A stretch of DNA of 64,000 nt from Phoebastria nigripes (lineage: Eukaryota > Chordata > Aves > Procellariiformes > Diomedeidae). The stretch spans positions 683,696 to 747,695 of the forward strand of contig JAYKAV010000955.1 in the NCBI GenBank assembly GCA_035582835.1, read 5' to 3'. Positions 1 through 13,200 of the stretch are shown piece by piece. The first letter of the stretch is position 1. Each line of letters opens with the position of its first letter. The notes beneath the pieces are model-generated. The model made no database searches and was not told the origin of the DNA. It was given only the letters and a program-made list of their open reading frames with translations. The position numbers were made by a program, and so were the translations under genes.

Positions 1-3000
1 ATTCATGGACTTACTAGACGAAAAGTTAAGATTATCAGATTAAATATACGTAGTTGATTCTCCACTCAGAGAGAGCTTCACCTCTGGTTCCTCCCTTCTA
101 AATCCCCCAAGGATGTCTGGGCACTGAGACAAGACTTCCAGCTCCCAGTTAAGAAACAGGTAGTGCCTCTGCCAGCACTTTTAAAACTGACAGCTTGGAG
201 ATGAAAAGTGGCTCCTCCCCCTCCCAGCTCTCCTTCTGCCCAGCCCCAGGCAGCCCCAGGGAGAGGGGCTTCAGCTGCACCTGCCTCAGCACCCCATTTT
301 TCTGGGCCCCTGCAGTCCCTCTGCCACCACCGAGCCTGCGCTCACACCGGGTGCTCAGCTGAGGTGCTCCTGTTTGCACCGGAGACAGCAGGTGAGGAAG
401 GAGTGAGCATCAGTAGTTACATGGAACAGTTTACGCGAGGCTCACGTACATGCCTTTTGGGACAAGCACAGGGCACAGAGGTNATGGGAGAGGTCTGTGT
501 GCTATCATCCCATCTCAAACAGAATGGATAAGGCCAAAATTCTGATCACTTTTGCATGTGGGTAGCTTCACTAGTGTTAATTAAGTGGTGGAAATGGAGG
601 ATCCGTGTAAACAAGATTCAGATCAGATGCTGGTATTTAGCTCTGCTTCAGGTCCTCTCCATAGGGTTGCTTCTGTCAAAGTGAAGAATGAAACAAAGAG
701 GGAAAAACCTAAATAGTGATTAATGAAGAACAGTCCATATTTAATCTCAGCTTTCAATTCAGACTCTATAATTTAAACTTCAGTAATTGTCTTCACGATT
801 TTGGCATCTGCTCGTCCCAGCCTACACACTATCTTTGAACTAACTGCACGGCTTATCTTTGCAATTAGGCATTCAGTGTAGCAACAAATCTTCAATTTGG
901 TGTGAGTCACTCAGCTGCTAAATCAAACAATGTGTTACTAAACAAACCAGTTTCCTTCTGACCTCATATGATGATAATAACGACTTATGAAACCATCTTG
1001 AGATTTCTTTGGTGTAATTTGCTGGTACTTTCTGACACACTCGTTTTCATAAATATAATTGGGTCCTGCGTTAGAAATGGGATACGGCAGTACACAAACA
1101 ATTGGTAGTAGTTATTATCATGGAAATGCAGGCAAACCACCTCGAAACCGGTTGCTGAAAAATCAAAATAACTTTCTAAAAGTAAGAGCTTTAAGTACAG
1201 GGTGAGCCAAAGTTGCAACTGCATCAGCTCCCATGGGCAGGTGGGGATCTGGACTCCGGCTATGGGAATGGGCAACACCAGGGTGGGCGCTCCTGGTGCA
1301 GACGGGAGCCCTGTGCCTCCATGCACCAGCAGCACGCCCGCTGCTCTGCATCACAAGTGTCTGTATGAGCAGTCATTACCAGAAGTAATCCGTAATCTTC
1401 AGCTTAATATAGTCAAGGTGACATTTGGTGCCGAAAGGTTACGGCACCTAGAAACTCCACCTCTGCACTCAACCAGAGAAGAGCAATGCTGGGTGGAAGT
1501 TGTGATGTGCAGTCCCAGGGCAGGCTGGGCTCCCAAAACACACACCGCTAATTCACACAGATGAAGTTTCTCAGAAGCTGGATTTGGAGTCTCGGTGGAT
1601 GCAGGCAGTTGCTTATGCTGGCAGCACTGCCTCATTGCAGCCACACATCCCTGAAGTCCATAACACACAGAAATTGGTAGTGTCCTTTTGGGTGCTTAGA
1701 CTTTTAGTGCTCTGTCTCCTCGGCTCTGGAAGCCACCAGAGCTCCACCACAGCTCTTTCTCAACTGTAGCTGAAAACACCAGAGAGGGCTTTTACTTCAA
1801 AGGTCCAGCTGTGGGCCATGAAAGCAGCTCTGCATGAGTTTTGCTGCTAGCTGCTGACACAACATGGTCAGTGGTCATCCTCATTTCAGGCAGCAGCACA
1901 GGCGGCAGCATTGAGCTGACACTGCTGCCTGCCACCTGGGTCTGTGTCTTCAGGGCTTCCTGGACCTTGTAGAGGCTTATCTAGCAGATACTCTATTGCA
2001 GTGTCTTTAGTGGCATATTCTCTCCTTAGCTGAAGGGATCCAGGTAGAAAGTCACTCACCTTCTTTCCCATTCCTACATCTGATACAGCTCTTTGTCCCT
2101 TGGCATAAGTTCGTTCCCCTCCTGTAGTGAACCTAATGTGCACAGGCAAGTTCTCATGTCCACATGTCAGCTGGTGTCAGATCAATTTTGCAGCACAAAA
2201 TTAACTTGGCAATTTGAAAAAAGTGGCCCAGAAGCTGTGCAAGAGTCAAGATGTCATAGTCATGCTGGCCTCCTGCATTCAGGTGAACATATTAATCTAA
2301 TCATAGTATTTAATTAGCTTAATCTGATTTTTCATTGTACTGCATGACTTCAGTTCTCAAAATGATTTCTAAGGGTAAAAATCCCCCTTTTGCCAAAGGA
2401 GGAGCTTGTATGAAGCAACAGAGGATTCAGCCTTAGATATGAGCTGTTGCCTGATGGAATGAACAAATGAACCCTAATAAATAGGCAGGAGAGAACCACT
2501 TACTAACCCAATCTCACATTTCAATCAATGCAACTAAGGTGAAATAAAATGAAGTNGCTCAATTTTGGTGGCAGTGCCAAGAGAAATAGGTTTCATGCTC
2601 TGTATTCTCTTTAATTATTGTCTTTGTCTGGCTCAGAAACTACATCAGGTACAGTGAATGGTATNACCTACAGCAGAGCTCCTGATCTGTAAAAAAAAGC
2701 AGTATGATCAGACGCCAGCAGGGAAAAGGCAAGAGTTAAAAAATCAGTTGTTTCTCATAGAAAGAAAGCAGATTTCAGGATAGATGACATTCACCACAGA
2801 AAAGGCAACCACTTAGAGAGACCCTGAAGGGATGACAAATCTCACTTGTTTTGATTATATGCATTTTAAAAGTTTGATTTCGCAAACCTTCACCTTCATT
2901 TGTACCACTGAGTTCTCCAGCATCACTCCAGCAGCCCAGGCTTTCCTGGAACAGAGTCCCCTCCCAGCCGTTCCAAGCCTGGAAATGCTGCCAAGTTGCC

Positions 3001-6000
3001 AAACCATCTCATTAACAGACAAAAATTAAAATGAACTAACTTATTCCCTTTACAATGGAAGCATGATGGGTATTTTCAATTTTGTACCTACAGACTGCTC
3101 TTGCATCATGTTTTCATGTCTGTCTTCACAACTGTAGTAATTTTTTAAAAGGTGAAAGCTGAGTTGTTCATATATCCTACGGCTCCAAGAGCTGGAAGAA
3201 GCACGCTGCATGTCACAAGGCTTATGGTAAGGACAGGTCACACAGCTATAGGAATGTTTGTGCCATTACATGTAGTCCTAAGGAAGTGGTGCTAAATAGA
3301 TCATGCCTCTCCCAGACATTTCAAAGAGATGATTGAAAGACACAGTTCCCTCCAAACTCATGTCAGGGGGCATTGAATAGTATTAGCAGAAAATGAAGAC
3401 ATTTCATGCAACCCCCTGCAGCCAAAATTAGTTCAGCTATTGTGAGTGGTAGGTTTGTGGGGGGAGGATGCGCTGAGCTTCACTATTTACTCATCCAGGC
3501 CACCACACCTGGTGTGGGACAGGGGATCACGAGCAGGTGGGTGGCCGGGCAGTGCACACCCTGCCATGAAAGTCACATCCCAGCTCATGTTTTCTCCATC
3601 CCAGCTCATGTTTTCTCCATCCCAGCACATGTTTTCTCCATCACCTCATTTGCCTGAATGCCTCCAGGAACCACCCCTGGTGGGAGAGACAGCCTGGGGA
3701 AGTTTGGGTTTCATCTGCACCAGAGACTGCATGGGCGGCCTCTCTACTCATAAACAGCCGTAGCTCTGCGAGGAAATCTGTCTCTGTGTGTCCCACCTCT
3801 GGTATTCACTTACGATTTACTTATTTTAAATACCCCCTAGGGAAAATTTAGTGGCAGGCAGATTTCTTCACAGAGCTACAGCTGTAAGCTAATGGCAGGC
3901 CCAGTGCAAGTAAGACTTCAAAGTATCCCTTCAGTGTTCTTAGAAGAAAAGTGGGTCAGACCTTGCAGCTTAAGTCTTCTGGGACTTTGACTTCAATTAA
4001 AGTGTAAGATAACAGCACATCACCCTCACCCAGGCATACAACAGAGGGGATATGCTGCTATTACTGCTTACAGCGCTGCAAAAGCCCCAGGTGGGAGCTC
4101 CTCTTCTCTGTCCACCTGCCTCAAAACACACAGAAACAGCACATTTGACATTATGAATCCGTTCAACTGATACACAAATGATGTCCTAGGTGGAATGACA
4201 CCAACAGGGCTTTTCTTTACATTGCTGACCAGAAGGAAGCTTCCCAGAGGGAGATGCTATGTTATTCAAGCAGCTTTGCCTCCACAAAGTACTTGGCTTT
4301 GGCAGTGCATGATCCTGGTAGGTCCCTATCAGGGCTACAAGGCCACTGCAGAGCAGGGGGACAAACCAAACCCCCAACCTCTTCAAGCAGAAACTGGTAT
4401 TTCAGCACAAATTTCCATGGCAACTATGTAATAAATTGACAGTTGTGAGAAATGTTGTCAGGAATGAAGTGTCTGAGGGCAGTGAAAGGCTGACAGTGAG
4501 AGACATGTGGGATGCTGGAGCTGGTGGCAGGAACTGGAAACTGATGTCACAGTGTGTGGTGAGCTAATAGATTACCTCATTTTTACATTTCCAGGACGCG
4601 AGAGTGATATGGCAGCCTAAAAGAAAAGATTTTCAACTGCTTTGCACAATTTATTTAAATTTCTTATCCTGTCAAAACAGCACTTTGCTCAGCCTGACAA
4701 AGTTAGTACAACTTTATGTGGTTGTTTATATGGTGTCCTGCCTGTACACTGTCAACTCTCACAAGTTTTTCAAGTTTCTTTTAATATTTTTTGTTCTTCT
4801 AAAATCTCAGTTACTGGAGATAAGGGGCATCCTCAGCATTTTAGTTTCTGCTTTATTTTAAAAATCTTAGCCAAAAATAATTTCAAAAATCCTCACCTGC
4901 AATATTTGAAATGCATTCTTGTGATTTGGAGGATGACACCTTATTTTCCAATACTTGACTTTCAAAATATTATATTGATGCTGCAGAAAGGGCTGAAATG
5001 CTTAAACACTAAGACTTTCATGCCAAGTATGAATTTTATGCACTGGATGGCATACAGAGCCTGGTGCAAGTATTTGTATCTAACTAGTCTGCTTTAAACT
5101 TTTGGATACCATTGATAACTTTCCTCCCTTTGCAGTTTTTAATTATCATAAAGTGCTGTTCATTATGAAGACGTTCATTAAGTCTATTCAGCATTCGAAT
5201 GAAGCTGATAAACCTGAGAGTACGCTCAACTACACCAATAATTGACAATTTTTATTTCTTAGCCAGAGTGAAATGAAGTTTTCAGTAATTCAGGACCAGC
5301 CTGTAGCAGTAGCTGAGAGGAAATCCACCACTTATAAAAAACATATCATCAGGTAACTGTAAGTTACCCCATAACTATAAGGGCCCCTGTGCTGGCCGGA
5401 CGGTCTCACCACTGCCCAGGGGCAGTGCCACCCCTCACCCCGGGGGGGCACGGCCAGGGCTCAGGGGGACAGCGTCTCTCTGCCAGGTCCCCCAGGTGCT
5501 GCAGCAGCTGCGACAGCGGGTCCTGCTTCCCTGCCCCGCTCCATCCCCCCCTGCCTCGCTTCTCCCCACCCAGGGCCACCTTTCAGAAGCACACACCAGT
5601 TTACTCAGAGAGGCTTAGGTAACTCTAATTCAGTCGAAGTAGATACGGTTGAACAAAAGAACTTACATTACCCAGCTTGAAACAGGTGACATAATAAGTC
5701 ATTATAACACTTATATGAAGCCATCTAGGTCTGAGGCACAGGAACTGCCTGTCATATCTGTTTTTTCAAATCTCACAGTTCACATCTCTTCCCCACCTGG
5801 AGGGGAAGGGGAACTGGCACCTTCATGAGTGGTTGCATCTGCTTTCCTCCTTTTACGTACATAAAACCTGAAGCAAGAGGTCCTGGATTTAGTGGACAGG
5901 TAGATGCTGCTTAAATATCAGCAGATGTTGCCTGGTGTCAGAACAGGAGGTTTGTGAGCTTTGCAATTTTATCACCAATTTCACCTGCTCAGGAATCCAA

Positions 6001-7958
6001 ACACACACATATAATCTGACAGAGCTCTGACATGTTTGCTGTGGTTTATCTTCAGCCAAAGAGTAAATGGGTAAATGGTATCAGAATACTGAGAGGGCAG
6101 CCAGCAAGGGCAGCTCNTACACACCTGGGTGGTATAATACAGGAAGGAAACACAAATGCATCATAAATCCATATTTTAGAGCTGCAAGACACCCATGCTC
6201 ACAGCTGGCACATTTCAGCTTATATTGAATACCCATGAGGATAAGCGAATTGGCGATTACAGCATCTGATTTACACTGCCACCACGCCAGATGTCCTAGA
6301 GCATTTAGTCACCTACTTTACACTTGTACAGAGATACAACATTTTTAGGAGCAAACGTTTAAGGTGAAGGGTTTTTTTATTATTATTTTTATACAAGGCA
6401 CAGCACAGCAGACTGTATTTGCATTTTAAGCATTGCAGGAAAGGGCGTGGGCTGTCAAAAGGAAAAGCTAATGAGGCTGGCTCCATCTTACTGGTAGCGA
6501 AGAAAATATTTAAGATATGAGATGGAATTTAATATCTCTGAGGGCTACTTTAAAACGAAGATTTAACAGCTAGCACAATCCCCTTTTGAAGCTGAAGTAC
6601 ATCAGCCCTGAGGACTCCCTCTCTGTCCCATTAGCCCTGTGCAGCCCTTCAGGATCCAGCCTTGTTGTTTGTTTAACATTTGGTGCCATAGTAGATTTCC
6701 AGAATATTTTGCAGATGGGATCACTTACACTCACTTGGCAACTGTGTTCTGGCCACGCTGGCATCTCCTCGGGCTGGCATCCTGCCTTGGTTTCCTTTTT
6801 TGCTGCAGCCCTTCAATGAGGAAACAAATTGCAGTATTGCCACGTGAATGCAGGAGCATTGCCGAGGTCAGCCAAGGAGAAGGGCTCATCCCGTTGTCTT
6901 CTGACAGTCATGCACCATCTGGAAGTAGGTTAGTATGCACTGTGCGGCACTAATGTGCTGCACTATCATGATATCCCAGCGACAGATGAAGCAATCATGA
7001 TCTGGCCTATTTTATGCAATGGAGAAAGCATGTGGCATAGTCCTCTAGATGTCCTCAATGCAGAAAGAAACTGCTTTTATTTGTTCTTAGTTTGAGGGAA
7101 AATGAAGGAGCCTTACAGCTCTAAGAAGAGCTTCCCCATCCTTTATCATGGTGTTAAGTTAACCTGTTCCAGTTATCCTCTCCTAAATTCACATGCAGCC
7201 CTATCGGTAAGCTGAAAGGCAGTGCCTTGGTTGGCTTTGACTACAGGGGCCTTTGGGGGTGTGGGATTCAGCGTGAGATTAATGCAGATGCAAACCTAGA
7301 TACCTACATACACATATGTGTGAGCTAAGTATGTAAGCTGCCTTATAGTGGATGGAGTCAGTGAAGCGTAGGGTGTGACTGAGGCTGTCACAGAGTTGGT
7401 TTCTCTGGTAGAGTGGGCTGCACCACTCTCTGGCTCCACGGGCTGTTCTGCCCACAACTGTGTTGGCTATTTGGGACTACGGTTGTGGGACTGGGTCAGG
7501 TACCTATGCTCCTACTCAGCCTGATGCAGCTGCAGTCAGTGGAGCCCAGAGCTCACTGACATCCACATTTAGATGTCTCAGACCTAAGCTGAATCCCATC
7601 CTGGATGATGTCTACGGTTCTCCCGCTTCTGGAAAGCTTGCAGGGCCTGGCTATCACAAACAAGGAACTATTGTGCCTTTACCTGGGACTGTGAGTGACC
7701 AGCACCCCTGAGGAACAAGGCACCCCTGGGCATCGCTGCTCACTCCCCAGGTCGCGCTGCAATTGCGGTCAGTGAGGACTTCTGTCATTGCATTAGTTGA
7801 ACGTAGGCTTTGTACTTGCGAGAGGTTGCATCTGAGCCCCAAGTGCAAGTTATCATTGTACTGTGCACATATATGTGATAAGCTGGGTAGCTTTCGCATT
7901 TAGCAAACAAAATCTTTTGCTGAAGAGAAACAGTTAAATGGAATGATTTAAACACTAA
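1..7958. other. Intergenic DNA, no gene recognised
   Basis: No exon, RNA gene or clear transposon was recognised. Open frames are short and do not resemble known proteins. Items of note are the 21-bp tandem repeat at 3577 and a GC-rich patch of about 200 bp at 5380-5590 with G-runs. Confidence 0.6.
3577..3639 (+). repeat. 21-bp tandem repeat, three copies
   Basis: Three head-to-tail copies of a 21-bp unit (atcccagctcatg followed by ttttctcc) lie at 3577-3597, 3598-3618 and 3619-3639. The first two are identical and the third has one change (cacatg for ctcatg). It is a small minisatellite in apparently intergenic DNA. No spacers exist, so it is not a CRISPR array. Confidence 0.9.
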
Positions 7959-7963
7959 GCATA

Positions 7964-8544
7964 TGTCATGGTTTAACCCCAGCCAGCAACTAAGCACCAC
8001 ACAGCCGCTCGCTCACTCCCCCCGCAGTGGGATGGGGGAGAGAATCGGAAGGGTAAAAGTGAGAAAACTCGTGGGTTGAGATAAAGACAGTTTAATAGGG
8101 AAAGCAAAAGCTGTGCATGCAAGCAAAGCAAAACAAGGAATTCNTTCACTACTTCCCATCGGCAGGCAGGTGTTCAGCCATCTCCAGGAAAGCAGGGCTC
8201 CATCATGCGTAACGGTTACTTGGGAAGACAAACGCCATCACTCCGAACGTCCCCCCTTCCTTCTTCTTCCCCCAGCTTTATATGCTGAGCATGACGTCAC
8301 ATGGTATGGAATACCCCNTTGGCCAGTTGGGCTAGCTGTCCTGACTGTGCTCCCTCCCAGCTTCTTGTGCACCTGGCAGAGCATGGGAAGCTGAAAAGTC
8401 CTTGACTAGTAGACTACTTTACTTAGCAACAACTAAAAACATCAGTGTGTTATCAACATTCTTCTCACACTAAATCCAAAACATAGCACTATACCAACTA
8501 CTAGGAAAAAAAAAATTAACTCTATCCCAGCTGAAACCAGGACA
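7964..8544 (-). mobile_element. Solo LTR, avian ERVL-like family
   Basis: This is a 581-bp LTR with TG...CA ends and a perfect 5-bp target-site duplication, gcata, at 7959-7963 and 8545-8549. In sense (minus) direction it has a TATA-like element (8283-8277), the ATTAAA poly(A) signal (8096-8091) and the U5-type ending AACCATGACA. It contains single unresolved bases. No primer-binding site or gag/pol sequence follows on either side, so it is a solo LTR. Low divergence from my memory of the family and the intact duplication suggest a fairly young insertion. Confidence 0.88.
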
Positions 8545-8549
8545 GCATA

Positions 8550-9630
8550 GAAAATGCTGTTTAAGCAAAAGTATATTATTTTCAGTCTTTTAATGAACTT
8601 TGCCACCTACAGTGGTGCTTTCCCAGGGAGTCACCCACCTGCCTCATGGCTTTTGTAGAATATTATATTTTGTTAGGAGCCCTCAAAAGCTGGGTAATTA
8701 ACATTATTTTCTCTTCTGTTTCCCTGATGTTTGTTCAGCTCTTTTTTCAGTAACCAACAGGCAGTGAAATGGCCTGGGCTCAATTTCTAAGTACTCCAAC
8801 TGAAAACACTTGATTGACACCAGTTCAAGCCTCCATCTGGCACCCTGGGAAACTCTCAGTGCACTGCCGGTATACTCACGGCAGAGCAGTGCTGCTCACT
8901 CGCCAGCAAAGCGCTCCCATTATGAACGCAGCTGGACTAAGAGCACATTTGCTGAGCTGCTCCTCACCCCTGGCACAGCAGCCGTCGCCTGCCACCGGTT
9001 ACCAACAGTGTAGATGTGGCTGTGACGGCATAAATACCTATCTGACTCTGAGAAGAGACGTAAAGTGTGAATGTTGTTTCCAAAAAGGCTTTATGAATTG
9101 CACCTGATGGCAGACAGCTTCAAGTATGCATGACCTTATATCTACTCTGCCTACCTGGGATGAGTGTCAGCTTTCAGGGCAGTTTATGCTTACTACCAGA
9201 CCAGGCTAAATGCCTCCTAGCTGTTTTGTTTTATTCTATCAGCAAAGTTGACTGCACTTCTGAGGAAGCAACGCTGGGCTAGCCAGACTGTCTTTTTTGG
9301 ACACCAAATCCAGACCCATATACATCTCCACTCATGACCCTTCAGAACAGTCAATGTAGGAAGACATGGTCTTGTTAAGTTCTCAATGCCCATACTAAAT
9401 TTTCAGAGCAAGCAGAATATCTAATAATATTGTCATCACCTGAATGCCGGTTTCGGAAGAGGGAGCAACCAATGGAGCAATCTCATTGCTTGTCTGTTAT
9501 GGAAAGCCACAGGAGTACAACTTTGGGATGTGAAGGACCACTTTGATAATTTGTGCTGGGTGATGGTAATAGAAGTGTGAATGGTCATCCATAAATGGGG
9601 ACTGCAGGTATCACAAATGTCCTCTCTGTG
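8550..9630. other. Unique spacer between two opposite LTRs
   Basis: This 1.1-kb stretch separates the two oppositely oriented LTRs. It has no gag, pol or env similarity and no convincing exon. It is flanking genomic DNA rather than a proviral interior. Confidence 0.6.
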
Positions 9631-10219
9631 TGTACTGGTTTGGGCTGGGATGGAGTTAATTTTCTTCATAGCAGCCTGCATGGTGCTGTGTTTTGGATTT
9701 GTGACCAAAACAGTTGATAACACTGTGACACTTAGCTGTTGTTAAGCAGTGCTTGCAAAGCATCAATACCTTCTCTTTTTCTCACACTCCCCCCCAGCAA
9801 GTAAGCTGAGGATGGCCAGGAGGCTGGGCAGGGACACAGCTGGGACAGCTGACCCCAACTGACCAAAGGGCTATCCCGTACTGGATGACATCGTGCTCAG
9901 CAATAAAAGTTGGGGGGAAAAAGGAGGAAGGGAGGACTTCTGGAGNGTCGGCGTTTGTCTTCCCAAGTAACCATTACACGTGATGGAGCCCTGCTTTCCT
10001 GGAGATGGCTGAACACCTGCCTGCTGATGGGACGTAGCGAATGAATTCCTTATTTTGCTTTGCTTGCGTGCACAGCTTTTACTTTACCCATTAAACTGTC
10101 TTTATCTCAACCCATAAGTTTTCTCACCTCTACCCTTCCGATTCTCTCCCCGTCCCACTGTGGAGGAGTGAGCAAGCAGCTGGGTGGGGCTGAGCTGCTG
10201 GCCGGGGTAACCCCCAACA
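9631..10219 (+). mobile_element. Solo LTR, same avian ERVL-like family, diverged copy
   Basis: This is a second copy of the family, in the opposite orientation and 1.1 kb from the first. It opens TGTACTGGTTTGGGCTGGG and contains the shared block around 9955-10060 (the segment after cttcccaagtaacc), an A/T-rich TATA-like element near 9903 and ATTAAA at 10090-10095. The right edge is uncertain (about 10219), and no clean target duplication was found (ctgtg on the left, ccatg on the right at best). It is more diverged than the 7964 copy, so it is probably older. Confidence 0.8.
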
Positions 10220-13200
10220 CCATGCAATCTACCATTTCAGATGACGCAGTTTCCCCACTGTGTGGGAGCCATGATGGAAATCATATATTCAGACAGGGCC
10301 TGCCCAGGGTATGATTGCATCAGCAGAGAGAGATTTCACTTTATTGTTCTGGAGGCAACTAGAGAGCAAAGATTTTGGCCATCACCAGGTGCCCTACATG
10401 ATTCTCCTACATATTATGAAACAAGGGATGTATGGCTAGACCAGTGGGTGCTGCAGATATCCACTGTCAGGGTATTGACACAGGGAAACGCGTGGATGTC
10501 CCATGCACAACGGGCCAGGCATCCCTACCTGAACACTCAACTTTAACTGGCCATCAAAATACATGCCAGAAAAGAAGATGACAACAAAGAGAGGACTCCA
10601 AAGGAAGTGACCTGAAACCGGCAGGAGCCTGGGACCTCAGTGTTCACAGTGAACTGGGACCAGGCAGGGCACAAAGCTCTGCCACAGCAGAGCAAAGCTG
10701 AGGGGTTAACTCAGGTGACTCTGCCTTTATGCATTCAATACACTCTGGTTTGGCAGAGTGCATTTTCTGCAATAGGCACCCAGCAAGGGGGAAGGCAGCT
10801 GCTGTGGTGCTGCCAAGCATCCTGCAGTGTGTGGGCTGGCAAGAGGTAGGCTTGGGGGGAGGCTAGAGAAAAGAAAGCCGTGGGAGGTGAGTAGATCCAC
10901 TGTCCCTACTGCCCATGTCAAGGCAGATACAACTGCCTGGAAGAAGTGAATGAACAGTATAATCTACAGTTGACACTATTGCTACTTTTCACTAACTCAG
11001 ACAGAAACTATGGTGAAAAGTTTGGGGTTTTTTTCAACAGAGCACTTCCAGAGATAACTTTTTAAATTTAACTTTTCTGTTTTCCTTAGCTGTAATCAGA
11101 CACTTCTGAATAAACAGTGGAACAATTTCTGAGTTTATTCTGTCCCTTTCCAATTGTATCCATCATAGCAAAGTCAGACTCCATTAATCTATTACCTTTG
11201 CGCTTCCCCAAACAGGACCATGTCAACCCTATTAGCCCCAGGAGCTTTCCACTAGTGCTTGGCCAAAGATGTCCCTGACTGCTCGGACGCACCACAGCAA
11301 CCCATATCACAGAGCAGCCTTCAGGAGGGCATGGAGGCTAAAGCAGATGTCTGTCTTGATGTGCACTTCAGCTCAACAGTCATGCCAGTTTTCAGCAGGA
11401 AGTAAATTCTGGTCTCATTTACTCTGCTGGGAAATTGGAGTCATTTTACCAGTCTCCTTGAAGATTTTTAACATTTAATGATAGATTTTGACTCTGAGAT
11501 CTAGGTCGCAGGCGCAGAAATTGCTGGGCTGATCAAAAAAGAAAGAGAGAGACGTGGTAAGTATCTCAGATGGATGCACTCACAAAGGGCTGCTCTTCAA
11601 GCAAAAAGATAACCTTGCACATCCATCCACATTTACACCTCAGAAAGATTGTCAGAAAATATGCAGAAGCTTGAGATCTTTAACCCTCCTGACAACAGCG
11701 TGAGTGCAGGAAGGATTTTTGTGCTGGGGCTACCAGCGAGCTGAAGCAGCGATAGCAAATGCCAGTGGCTCATGGATGCATCATGATCCACTTGTTTCTA
11801 TATCTTTCAAAGCTTACATTGCCATTGGTTTGTTAGCTCCTGTGAGAAAACCTGGGAGTTGGATTTGATGGGGTTTGCTATGCAGGTGAGGGAACTGGCT
11901 GTGTTTTCCTTTGAATCCCTGGCAGGACTAGCTCTGCGGATCAGCAGCATGGGCAGCCATGGCAGGCAGAACGGCCTGAGCCCTTGTCCCCCTCCCTGGC
12001 CACCCAGGACCCTCCACCTTCCCTCCCCGCTCTGCCCTGCCTCTTGGATAAAAGATTATCCATGTCTTGTCAAATCACTTAGGATGGGCCTTTCTTTGTG
12101 TAGATGGAAATGGGAACGATTGCATCCTTTTGAGAAAGTCTAGTATCCGATGGGCCCAGTGTTAATCTTTTCAGGGATTGGAAAAAAATTAAATAAACAG
12201 AATCGAGTCAGTGTCAATAAAGAGTATTCCTGCACTGCTACGGTTACAGTAATACTGTCACCTGTATTTAGAAACCTACATTAGAGGAAGGCAGGAAATA
12301 TTCCAGACTCGTGTACTTTAAGATGTTGTCCGTATCTGTCCAGTCATCCTCGGTATTTCTGCTGTGTCCATGTCTGTGCCGTTCTCAGCCTATCCCTGAG
12401 ATCTCCCTTGTCTAACTTAGGAAAATCAAAATGCAAACTTTTCATCTGAAATAATCACCTAAGTGAAAGTCAGTGGATCAAGACAGGGCTTCTCAGAGGC
12501 AGTTCACTCCCACCTAAGGCAGGCATTTGCAGAGGACAGGTAGCTAACCCCTCTCTACAGAGGTTTCATGTTTTGAGGACTAGCATCAGGTGAGGTGCTG
12601 CTCACTGTTCAAATGAGGGTCACCTCTCCTCCACGACTTTCTCTGCTAACCCACTCACAAGGAAAATGTCCTCCCCCTGCAAAAAGAAGAAATCAGGGAG
12701 TGCAATTGCACCTGAATTTTAATTCCTTAGGAGCAGCTCTGGGCAGGGAAGAGGGGAGGCAGGGGGCTGCTGCCCGCCGGTCCCCCTCGGCTGCTGGAAG
12801 ACCCGCGGCTCTGTGCCACCTTGGGGTGGTGATCTCAGAGCCACGGCATGTCCGGGGGCCTGGACAGCCACTCCGTCATTTAAACTGCTTCATTCACAGC
12901 AGCAGGAGACGAAGTTAATCTTCCCCTGGGGAGAAAGAAGGTGGCAGATGTGCTACCACAGCTCATTGCCATCACCTTATGAGGGTGACGGCCACCGATG
13001 ATGACAGAAGACGAAATGAGGCAAGTTCATGTGTTATTATGGCAAAACCATGTCAGATTTGGCCAGACTTCACCTTCTAAAGTAGAATTTGTTGCTATTT
13101 GACTTCTGTCTTTTCTTGACCACTGAACTGGGAACGGGCAGAAGATGGGCACATAACTGTGGGGAGCATAATTTTCCCCAGATCTGGGTCAGAGACAATT

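Noticed and set aside
3577..3639. CRISPR-like repeats
   Set aside because: The units are directly adjacent without spacers and the DNA is vertebrate.
7964..10219. A provirus bounded by the two LTRs
   Set aside because: The LTRs are in opposite orientation, the first has its own target duplication, and the spacer has no retroviral gene or primer-binding site.
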